A DNA stretch of 64,000 nucleotides from Polynucleobacter hallstattensis (GTDB lineage: Bacteria > Pseudomonadota > Gammaproteobacteria > Burkholderiales > Burkholderiaceae): positions 744,001 to 808,000 of the forward strand of contig NZ_JACVPO010000002.1 in the NCBI RefSeq assembly GCF_018881835.1. The letters are read 5' to 3'. The position numbers were made by a program, and so were the translations under genes. The notes under the pieces were generated by a model. The model was not told where the DNA came from. It did not search any database and saw only the letters and a list, made by a program, of their open reading frames with translations. Below, one piece after another: positions 7,533 through 13,223 of this stretch. Position 1 is the first letter of the stretch, and each line of letters begins with the position of its first letter.

Positions 7533-7987
7533 TAATTAAGTCCTCTAACGGGGTAGCGCAAATTGAGGCTCACTAAGCCATCATCGCATTCAATCCATAG
7601 ATAGGCATTTTGTCCATATCGCCCCGCTAAGAGTTCTGCACTTTGATGTGAGATTCCCAGCACAAGAACGCTTGGCTCACTAGGCCAAATATTTAATGGG
7701 TCCCCGCCCTCTCCTGCAATAAACTCCAGCCCAAGAGATTTAATATCTTCAACTAAGGCATTGTGTTTATGTACATTGACTTCTGCAGTCGCAAGAATGC
7801 TGTGAGGATTAAAAGCAGTTAAGAATGCAGCACTCTTAGCCCCATATCTCTTCATCGATGAGATCAACTCTAGGCTGGGTTGACCAACCCTAAGATGGAT
7901 ATCTCCATCTTCTCCGTGAATAACATAGAACGCATCGCTATATGCCTTTGCTAAATCAGCAGGAATATCCTGGATTGGATTACTCAT
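7532..7987 (-). CDS. DUF3293 domain-containing protein
   Basis: The 151-residue protein matches the DUF3293 pattern: LRVGQPS near residue 33, then AAFLTAFNPHS, a GEGGDPLNIWPSEPSVLVLGI segment in the middle, and QNAYLWIECDD near the end. The family is small, cytoplasmic and of unknown function; it is widespread in Proteobacteria. It overlaps both neighbours by 1 to 4 bases, indicating translational coupling with the HD phosphohydrolase downstream and the 98-residue protein upstream. Confidence 0.8.
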   Translation of the reverse strand: MSNPIQDIPADLAKAYSDAFYVIHGEDGDIHLRVGQPSLELISSMKRYGAKSAAFLTAFNPHSILATAEVNVHKHNALVEDIKSLGLEFIAGEGGDPLNIWPSEPSVLVLGISHQSAELLAGRYGQNAYLWIECDDGLVSLNLRYPVRGLN

Positions 7988-8280
7988 ATCGTGAGCTCAT
8001 CTAGTTTTTCTTGGCTTTCTGCCATCGGAGATTCATCCCCTAGGTTTATAAGTGGCCTCAATTTATACCTATCGGTGATGGCCTCCGTGGAATAACCTTT
8101 AACCAGCTTTGTTCCACGCCACATTTGGTTAAATTTACGACTTGTCACTGTTTTAATCTCATACGCATCTTCGCGGCCGTCATACATTCCTAAATGACAG
8201 ACTACCTCAACTATTAACCCAAGGTTTTCGGGGCAGCCACCAACGATGACACATAAGGTTCCAGGTTTTAAGTGTGACAT
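7984..8280 (-). CDS. Hypothetical protein with KOW-like beta start, 98 aa
   Basis: The N-terminus (LKPGTLCVIVGGCPENLGLIVEV) resembles the beta-barrel opening of KOW or SH3-like domains, which bind RNA or protein. The remainder is polar. It sits inside the minus-strand operon with 4-bp overlap to DUF3293 and 2 bases from the upstream gene. Function unknown. Confidence 0.5.
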   Translation of the reverse strand: MSHLKPGTLCVIVGGCPENLGLIVEVVCHLGMYDGREDAYEIKTVTSRKFNQMWRGTKLVKGYSTEAITDRYKLRPLINLGDESPMAESQEKLDELTI

Positions 8281-8282
8281 CG

Positions 8283-8567
8283 TTATCTCCTAGCTAGTTC
8301 TGTAGGTGTTGTAGCATCTAACGCCTTGTTAATACGATGATGCAGCTTTAAGGCCGTTGAGAAGTAATACAACTTTGGGTTTAACTTGATGTTGGCGTAT
8401 TCCCAATCCTTAATTTCTAGGCTTACCCCTTTTGCCCAGTAGTAATACTTGCCACCGTCTTCAATTGCTATGCCGGTATATCGATACTCCGATAACCCTT
8501 GCTCGGCCGGATCAAACTTCTTGAACTCATCTGAATGCAGTTCAACACTAATTAATTGGAAATTCAT
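8283..8567 (-). CDS. Hypothetical protein, 94 aa
   Basis: First gene of the compact minus-strand operon leading to the HD phosphohydrolase. It is soluble, with a Tyr-rich centre (GGKYYYWAKGV), and has a GGAGAAG-type ribosome-binding site just before the ATG. No family was recognised. Confidence 0.5.
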   Translation of the reverse strand: MNFQLISVELHSDEFKKFDPAEQGLSEYRYTGIAIEDGGKYYYWAKGVSLEIKDWEYANIKLNPKLYYFSTALKLHHRINKALDATTPTELARR

Positions 8568-8647
8568 TTTCTTCTCCTATTTAGCCAATTGGACAAATGT
8601 CGGGGCTTGGCAATTCGGTTTAACTCCGCCCTCACTACTTTATGAAT

Positions 8648-9010
8648 CTAGTGGATCACTGCCTCCGCTACTTCAGGCTTTCCCTCTGGGTCTTTTTTTT
8701 GGCTAGTAACCAAGAATTCCTTAGTCTCTAGGGCAACTTTCAGATATTCATCAGTAGCAGCTCTAAAGTTATCTACGCCATCTTCTTTGCTAAAGATGTA
8801 GGTAAGGCTATAAATCAAGTTATCCGCATCTTCACCATCAACTGTGACGGTATTTCCTTCATCGCTATCAACAACCCTAAGGCCTCTTGAAAATACAGGC
8901 TTTTCACTATCAACCCAACTCATATCGAGACGGTCAATATCAAACCGAAGGCTGCGAAACAAATTATTTACAGTAAAACGGGCGCCGCCTAAATATGTGT
9001 AGTCACGCAT
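8648..9010 (-). CDS. Hypothetical protein, 120 aa
   Basis: The start was chosen at ATG 9010 because GGAGG lies 4 to 5 bases upstream; a longer frame begins at 9046. The product begins MRDYTYLGGARFTVNN and has no signal peptide or membrane segment. A palindromic island box (9063-9079) lies about 55 bases upstream, in promoter position. Function unknown. Confidence 0.5.
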   Translation of the reverse strand: MRDYTYLGGARFTVNNLFRSLRFDIDRLDMSWVDSEKPVFSRGLRVVDSDEGNTVTVDGEDADNLIYSLTYIFSKEDGVDNFRAATDEYLKVALETKEFLVTSQKKDPEGKPEVAEAVIH

Positions 9011-9062
9011 AAGACCTCCAAATAAATTAATTAGCTTTACAAACAAATTATCAAGACTGGGA

Positions 9063-9079
9063 GGCTCAAATATTGAGCT
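9063..9079. promoter_or_regulatory. Palindromic box, copy 3
   Basis: GGCTCA-AATAT-TGAGCT. Read on the minus strand it becomes CTAGCTCA-ATATT-TGAGCC, matching copies 1 and 2 including the CTAG-side flank. It lies upstream of the minus-strand gene starting at 9010. Confidence 0.5.
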
Positions 9080-9103
9080 AGATCTTCTTTGCCCAATAAA
9101 AAA

Positions 9104-9131
9104 CCCACCAAATTTGATGGGTTTGTCGCTT
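9104..9131 (-). terminator. Rho-independent terminator after nuclease gene
   Basis: On the minus strand an inverted repeat ACCCA(T)CAAATTTG(G)TGGGT is followed by TTTTTTATT. It lies downstream of the stop at 9249 and should end the transcript of the HD-hydrolase/nuclease operon. The roughly 115 bases between the stop and this hairpin hold no gene that I can see. Confidence 0.75.
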
Positions 9132-9248
9132 TTGATTACCCTTTCAGGGTCTCATCTTTTTAGCACCTTACTAGCGTTAGCAGGTTGCTGTGGCGACAAA
9201 GCCATCTCTTGATGTAGATTTGATTATGCTAACTTTAGTTAAATCTTG

Positions 9249-10706
9249 TCAAGATGATTTCTGACCCCATGCTTGCACAATCTTGACCATTGCAATCGTA
9301 TCTTGCTTGCAGTACTTAAGCATGGCATGCCGCACATTCTCTTTTCGCTCTGGAGTAGTTTGGCTATGTATAGCTTCTTTATAAGCTTCTTGTGCCATTG
9401 CCCCATCACTAACCTCTAGGTTTGCATAATCCAATTCAGGTGCAATTGTGGGCAGGACGTCTTTGATTGACCAAGACCCCTTCATATCAGGGTGGTAGTA
9501 ATGATTACGCGCTAGTGGCAGTAAATCAAAGAAGCGATCAGGAATTGCTAATAGCCCTGAAGAAAGATGTGGGAAGGCTGTGGCTAACTCTTTAATACGC
9601 GCCCCTTCAAAACCAGCGTTGTAAACAATTACTGGTCCCTGTGTAGAAACGGCCTCAATCAATGTTCTGGCGAACATTTCCCTGGGGTCGTTTCCCGAAA
9701 GATCTAAAAACTCTTTATGCGTGATCGATCCGTCGGTCTGCTCAATATGACATGACCACTGAAATGGCAGTTGCATATAAGGACGCGTGCCCGCCCAGAC
9801 CGGAACAGCAAAACCAATAGTTTCAAAATCGAGGTAATAACGTGGATATGGCAAAGCCTGTATTTGCTTAATAGCCTCGGACTCTAGTATGGCCTGACCA
9901 CTGAGAGTGGCCGCATGCACTTTGAGGTGCTTGGGATTACTCAAACGTTCGGAGGGCACATCACGCAAATCTTTGTAGCCATCGCTCCTTAATTCGGAAG
10001 CAATCGATTTGCCGTAGGGCAAGATTTCGACTGGATACTCCACGCCCTCTTCAGGCGGAGAGCAATAGGCAATAAAGTCACAGGTAAATGGATCTGTACA
10101 TTGTTCACCAGGAGCAATCGCAGGCTCAATTGTTAATGCTAAGGTTTTTTCGGCGGCTTCAACCCAAGATTGCACTTGAGAGATATTCGGCTTTACCTGG
10201 TTTGATAAATCAGCCTCAGCAAATAAACCTTCGTAATTTCCATCGCCCTGATAGACAAATTTATTATTGATATAAGCTAAGGCCATGCTAGTTGGTGAAC
10301 AACCCGCCTTCTCCATAACCCAACTTTGAACTGTTACATCATCAACATGGTAGCTTTTCACGCCAGTAGAAGATTTGACTTCCACTAGACGATATCCATC
10401 TTTTTCTGGGAAGAGTAAATCTGCGCGAATCATGACGTTCTCTTCAAAGAAGGCACCCTCGAAGATTGTTTGGTGTTTCGATACAGCCTCTTTAGTTTGG
10501 GCGATAGCCTCTACCCGATTAAGAGTCTCTATAAAAACTCCGCCTAGATAATTCTGGCGAGCAATATCTCCGACTTTGTTGCCCTCATCAAATCTAACCT
10601 GGGTTGCTGCGCTAATTTGGATGAGCTCAGGCCGATTTATTTGCAGCCATAGGCGTTTAGGGCACTGGCGGTGGGCAATGATCTTTGACTTGCTCAGACT
10701 TGCCAT
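9249..10706 (-). CDS. Cas4-like Fe-S nuclease fused to DEDDy exonuclease (DUF2779)
   Basis: A 485-residue two-enzyme protein. Residues 1-220 look like a RecB/Cas4-type PD-(D/E)XK nuclease: Asp96 in MIRADLLF, EVK at 109-111, and a probable 4Fe-4S site from Cys15 (HRQCPKRLW) plus Cys203, Cys209 and Cys215. Residues 285-485 are a DUF2779/DnaQ-like 3'-5' exonuclease: Asp293-x-Glu295 (exo I), Asn363/Glu367 in VYNAGFEGAR (exo II), and Tyr465-x3-Asp469 (exo III, DEDDy). The pairing suggests processing of DNA (or RNA) ends. Its start is 5 bases after the MESH1-like hydrolase gene, in one operon. Confidence 0.85.
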   Translation of the reverse strand: MASLSKSKIIAHRQCPKRLWLQINRPELIQISAATQVRFDEGNKVGDIARQNYLGGVFIETLNRVEAIAQTKEAVSKHQTIFEGAFFEENVMIRADLLFPEKDGYRLVEVKSSTGVKSYHVDDVTVQSWVMEKAGCSPTSMALAYINNKFVYQGDGNYEGLFAEADLSNQVKPNISQVQSWVEAAEKTLALTIEPAIAPGEQCTDPFTCDFIAYCSPPEEGVEYPVEILPYGKSIASELRSDGYKDLRDVPSERLSNPKHLKVHAATLSGQAILESEAIKQIQALPYPRYYLDFETIGFAVPVWAGTRPYMQLPFQWSCHIEQTDGSITHKEFLDLSGNDPREMFARTLIEAVSTQGPVIVYNAGFEGARIKELATAFPHLSSGLLAIPDRFFDLLPLARNHYYHPDMKGSWSIKDVLPTIAPELDYANLEVSDGAMAQEAYKEAIHSQTTPERKENVRHAMLKYCKQDTIAMVKIVQAWGQKSS

Positions 10707-10711
10707 GAGAG

Positions 10712-11260
10712 TTACTTACCTATCTCAGATTGATACTCGGCCCTACCTTTTTCAAGTAAAGCATCAAATACTTTCTCTAACTTGGAGTTTGACCCTCTAA
10801 TTCCAGCAACCACAGCAGCCGCCCATTCAAAGTATTCCTGCTTTCTTTTGGTATCCCAACCACTTGGGGGTGAAGCCAAGATATCCCGAAGATTGCAAAT
10901 CTTATCGGCAAGTTTGACTAACTTAGCCTCATGAGATGAATGAGGGGCGTGTGCAATTTGCTGCAGCTTGCGCTCTGCCTTAGGTAGCGTCTTGTCGTCT
11001 GTCACCTCCAAAACGATTGAGGCTACGTTCTTTCCGAATGCTTTAGTTAACTCTTCAGCCGTAGTTTGGGTATCTTCAATCGTGTCATGCAATAAGGCAG
11101 CGCATAGGACATCCCAATTTTGAACACCGCCCTCGTTTACAAGAACTTCAACTAATGCGATTGGGTGATTGATGTATGGAGATGCTTCAACGTCCTTGCG
11201 GCGCTGGTCTCGATGCTTAGTTGCAGAAAATGCAAGGGCAGTGACAAATTGATTAATCAT
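10712..11260 (-). CDS. MESH1/SpoT-like HD hydrolase (small alarmone hydrolase)
   Basis: A 182-residue stand-alone HD domain with the RelA/SpoT-hydrolase layout: HRDQRRKD near the start, YINHPIALVEVL, the HD pair with ED in ALLHDTIEDTQTT, and LVKLADKICNLRD. There is no synthetase, TGS or ACT domain. The family removes the 3' pyrophosphate of (p)ppGpp or acts on related nucleotides (NADPH in animals). In an island and next to a dual nuclease, its substrate may differ. GGAAG precedes the ATG. A 15-bp palindrome (11285-11299) and an island box (11336-11352) lie upstream. Confidence 0.85.
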   Translation of the reverse strand: MINQFVTALAFSATKHRDQRRKDVEASPYINHPIALVEVLVNEGGVQNWDVLCAALLHDTIEDTQTTAEELTKAFGKNVASIVLEVTDDKTLPKAERKLQQIAHAPHSSHEAKLVKLADKICNLRDILASPPSGWDTKRKQEYFEWAAAVVAGIRGSNSKLEKVFDALLEKGRAEYQSEIGK

Positions 11261-11284
11261 GATTCTTCCATTCTATAAGGTTTG

Positions 11285-11299
11285 TCTAGTGCCACTAGA
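11285..11299. promoter_or_regulatory. 15-bp perfect palindrome upstream of HD hydrolase
   Basis: TCTAGTG-C-CACTAGA, 25 bases before the start of the hydrolase/nuclease operon. It is symmetric and not followed by a T-run on the minus strand, so a protein-binding operator is more likely than a terminator. Confidence 0.4.
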
Positions 11300-11335
11300 C
11301 TCCATTACAGCCTGAACACACGATAAGGCAAGTAA

Positions 11336-11352
11336 AGCTCATCAGGTGAGCC
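11336..11352. promoter_or_regulatory. Palindromic box, copy 4
   Basis: AGCTCA-TCAGG-TGAGCC, one mismatch from a perfect inverted repeat, 76 bases upstream of the HD-hydrolase/nuclease operon and just after the stop of the 78-residue gene. The spacer ends in AGG as in copy 1. Confidence 0.5.
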
Positions 11353-11363
11353 ACTCGCCTGAC

Positions 11364-11600
11364 TTACTCGATAAAGGGCTCCCGAGTCCAATGATCGCGC
11401 CCCTCGACCTTGCCTGTAGAGATCTTGGTTTTACGGTGCGATTCCTCTGATCTTATGGCCTCCTCGAAAGCCTTCTCTTGAGCCTCTGCTTCAGCCTTAT
11501 TTTTTGCTAACTCGGAAGCAGGCACGACATCTTTACTGTCAATCATCTGCTTGAGAGTTTTCATGCCTTTTATTTTTCCAACATACTCAAGATCACTCAT
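11364..11600 (-). CDS. Small charged hypothetical protein, 78 aa
   Basis: Highly charged and helix-prone, with a coiled-coil-like middle (SELAKNKAEAEAQEKAFEEAI). It has no signal peptide or known motif. It lies between the large HTH-like protein and the hydrolase operon on the same strand. Function unknown. Confidence 0.45.
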   Translation of the reverse strand: MSDLEYVGKIKGMKTLKQMIDSKDVVPASELAKNKAEAEAQEKAFEEAIRSEESHRKTKISTGKVEGRDHWTREPFIE

Positions 11601-11642
11601 GCGTTAATCATAATTCTTTCTCGAGTGCGTACTCGGAAAACT

Positions 11643-12794
11643 TTATTCAAATCCATCGTCTCTAATGGGCTCATTCTGTCCGGGCAGACTCATACCGCTT
11701 GCCACCTTATAAATTGGATCCCTTGCGTTAATTTGCTCTTGCGCCCAACTTATCCAGCCGCCTAGCTCTTCTTTGTTTTTACGCCTTACAACCCTGTTGC
11801 TCTTTATGGCTTTTACAAACTCTCTAAGTACGGCCAATTCATTCCAGCGCTCTGCTGCATCCTTGAGCTGACCCCATTTCCAAGCATCGACCTCCTTGGC
11901 CCATTTGATATCAGCTAGGCGCTTACGCTCTGCCTGCTCTCTGGCTTCGCTAGCCTCTCGCTCCACTCTTGCTATCTTGGCATCAAATGAAAGCTCAGCA
12001 ATGAGATTTATCAATTTCCCAAGCTGCTCCTCAACGCTAGTCTTTTCAGAGTCTTTAACAATCTTCCAGCCATATATATCGTTATGACGAATTCTTAGCT
12101 CTAACCTTCCAGATGGGATGTATTCAATATCCATCATGTATGAGTGAGTGTGCCCACCACTAGTCCAGCTGCTTTTTCTTTTCATTGGCTTTGGCGGCTT
12201 AGTACTTACTTCATAGAACTCAATTGTCACTACGTCATCATCCCTCTTAAATGCAGTAACTTCTGCATTGGAGTATTTTCTATGACCACCCAGCCTATAG
12301 CCGCGAGAGATAAATTCGTTGATGAGGGTCTGAAGTATTCGCTTTACCCGTGGAACGCTATGTGGACCAATCTGGACATCAAAGCCAGCTTTAGATTCTG
12401 ACCTTCCAAATTTGGAATGGTTTTCCATCTGGAAGTCTTTGAAGGTCTTCTCGATCTCTTCATGGAATTTATTGCCCTTATAAATCTCTATGACAGGAAT
12501 GGGCTCAGCAGGTTTATTTAACCTAGCCTCCATGATCGCTTTATCCCGAGTCCGGACATGTATCAGGGGATCATGCTCGTTCCACCAAGGCTCTAATGGA
12601 GGCCTCTGCACTGCTATCTTCCCATGCTCCAGCTTGGCCCAGTAACCCAATGGCGGCTTTGGTACACCGTATTGCTTGCACCACTTGCCAAGGGCAACAT
12701 CGGAGAGCCCAATCCGCAGCGCAACCTTAGTGGCCGGCTCAGTCCACAGGAGTTCATATATTTCAGTGCGTGTGTATGATTCTCTTTCCATCAA
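11643..12794 (-). CDS. Large island protein with N-terminal HTH-like segment
   Basis: A 383-residue protein whose first 60 residues (YTRTEIYELLWTEPATKVALRIGLSDVALGKWCKQYGVPKPPLGYW, shown only in part by its key GLSDVALGKWCK helix) resemble a homeodomain-like HTH found in many uncharacterised proteobacterial island proteins. A basic central domain follows. Then comes a long charged helical stretch (about residues 270-330, rich in Glu/Arg/Lys) that may form a coiled coil. It is not a tyrosine or serine recombinase: I see no RHR-Y or catalytic Ser pattern. As the last gene before the attachment site it could be a DNA-binding maintenance or regulatory protein. Confidence 0.6.
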   Translation of the reverse strand: MMERESYTRTEIYELLWTEPATKVALRIGLSDVALGKWCKQYGVPKPPLGYWAKLEHGKIAVQRPPLEPWWNEHDPLIHVRTRDKAIMEARLNKPAEPIPVIEIYKGNKFHEEIEKTFKDFQMENHSKFGRSESKAGFDVQIGPHSVPRVKRILQTLINEFISRGYRLGGHRKYSNAEVTAFKRDDDVVTIEFYEVSTKPPKPMKRKSSWTSGGHTHSYMMDIEYIPSGRLELRIRHNDIYGWKIVKDSEKTSVEEQLGKLINLIAELSFDAKIARVEREASEAREQAERKRLADIKWAKEVDAWKWGQLKDAAERWNELAVLREFVKAIKSNRVVRRKNKEELGGWISWAQEQINARDPIYKVASGMSLPGQNEPIRDDGFE

Positions 12795-12846
12795 TAACCC
12801 CCTTCACAATGTGAAGACAATTAAAGCAAATTGTAAGGATGGAATG

Positions 12847-12869
12847 TGGGGGTACTTTTGGGGGTACTT
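12847..12869. repeat. Two 11-bp direct repeats TGGGGGTACTT
   Basis: Two exact copies in 12-bp register, about 65 bases inside the putative attachment site. GT-rich direct repeats next to tRNA attachment sites often serve as arm-type binding sites for tyrosine integrases. No integrase gene lies in the window, so this remains inference. Confidence 0.4.
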
Positions 12870-12933
12870 AGTGAAATTCGAACTCTTTTAACCTCTTCCA
12901 AGTACCTGTATTTAGAGCAGAAAGAGGCTTTTA

Positions 12934-12956
12934 GTTCGATCTCCGCCGACCCACCA
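12934..12956 (+). other. tRNA 3'-end-like attachment site (island right end)
   Basis: The stretch runs GTTCGATCTCC ... GACCCACCA. It has a T-loop (GTTCGAT) and ends in an encoded CCA, yet the bases upstream do not form the rest of a tRNA. The last ten bases match the acceptor end typical of tRNA-Lys. The T-stem length is one base off, so tmRNA or another tRNA remains possible. A strong terminator follows. This is the pattern left when an island integrates into a tRNA 3' end. The intact gene would then lie left of the window. Confidence 0.55.
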
Positions 12957-12977
12957 TTTTGTAGTACGTAACAGTCC

Positions 12978-13006
12978 AACGCCACCCACCAGGGTGGCGT
13001 TTTTCT
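12978..13006 (+). terminator. Strong rho-independent terminator
   Basis: A perfect 10-bp stem AACGCCACCC / GGGTGGCGTT with loop ACCA, followed by TTTCTTTAT. It lies 21 bases after the tRNA-like 3' end and was probably the terminator of the original tRNA or tmRNA gene. Confidence 0.85.
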
Positions 13007-13021
13007 TTATATATAAAGGCT

Positions 13022-13065
13022 CGTCAAGGGTGCGCAAGCCATCCCCCTTTGGAGCGCCCTTGACG
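13022..13065. repeat. Inverted repeat CGTCAAGGG ... CCCTTGACG
   Basis: Nine-base perfect arms at 13022-13030 and 13057-13065, separated by 26 bases. It lies in the gene-free stretch 12795-13223, between the attachment-like site and the Fic operator array. There is no T-run, so it is not an obvious terminator. Its role is unknown. Confidence 0.5.
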
Positions 13066-13144
13066 GAATACCAATCGGGTGTAATTGGGTGTAGAAATGG
13101 GTAAAATCTGCATTTAAAGCACTTGCAAGCTTGATTTACCCCTA

Positions 13145-13162
13145 ATTAATGGGGACTTTAAT
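13145..13162. promoter_or_regulatory. Fic operator copy 1
   Basis: ATTAATG-GGGA-CTTTAAT: an 18-bp inverted repeat with one mismatch in the left arm. It lies just upstream of the -35 element of the fic promoter. Confidence 0.6.
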
Positions 13163-13165
13163 AGC

Positions 13166-13195
13166 TTGACTCTTTATTAAAGAATCCTTTAATAT
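13166..13195 (+). promoter_or_regulatory. Probable fic promoter
   Basis: A TTGACT -35 at 13166-13171 and TAATAT (or TTAATA) at 13189-13195 give 17 to 18 bp spacing. The -10 and spacer are covered by operator copy 2, so repressor binding there would block RNA polymerase. Confidence 0.55.
13176..13193. promoter_or_regulatory. Fic operator copy 2
   Basis: ATTAAAG-AATC-CTTTAAT, with perfect 7-bp arms. It starts 31 bp after copy 1 and overlaps the promoter spacer and -10 region. Confidence 0.65.
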
Positions 13196-13205
13196 ACATA
13201 TTTAC

Positions 13206-13223
13206 ATTAAAGAGCTCTTTAAT
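13206..13223. promoter_or_regulatory. Fic operator copy 3, abutting the start codon
   Basis: ATTAAAG-AGCT-CTTTAAT, a perfect 18-bp palindrome starting 30 bp after copy 2. The ATG of the Fic gene begins at the next base, 13224. In RNA it could also fold over the ribosome-binding region (AAAGAG). Confidence 0.7.

Noticed and set aside
9132-9248. A riboswitch or structured RNA between the nuclease stop and its terminator
   Set aside because: No known aptamer consensus could be matched; only the terminal hairpin is convincing.
11643-12794. Island integrase
   Set aside because: Neither the tyrosine-recombinase R-H-R-Y pattern nor a serine-recombinase catalytic region is visible.
12934-12956. A complete tRNA or tmRNA gene
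   Set aside because: Only the T-loop and acceptor end are present; upstream bases do not form the other arms.
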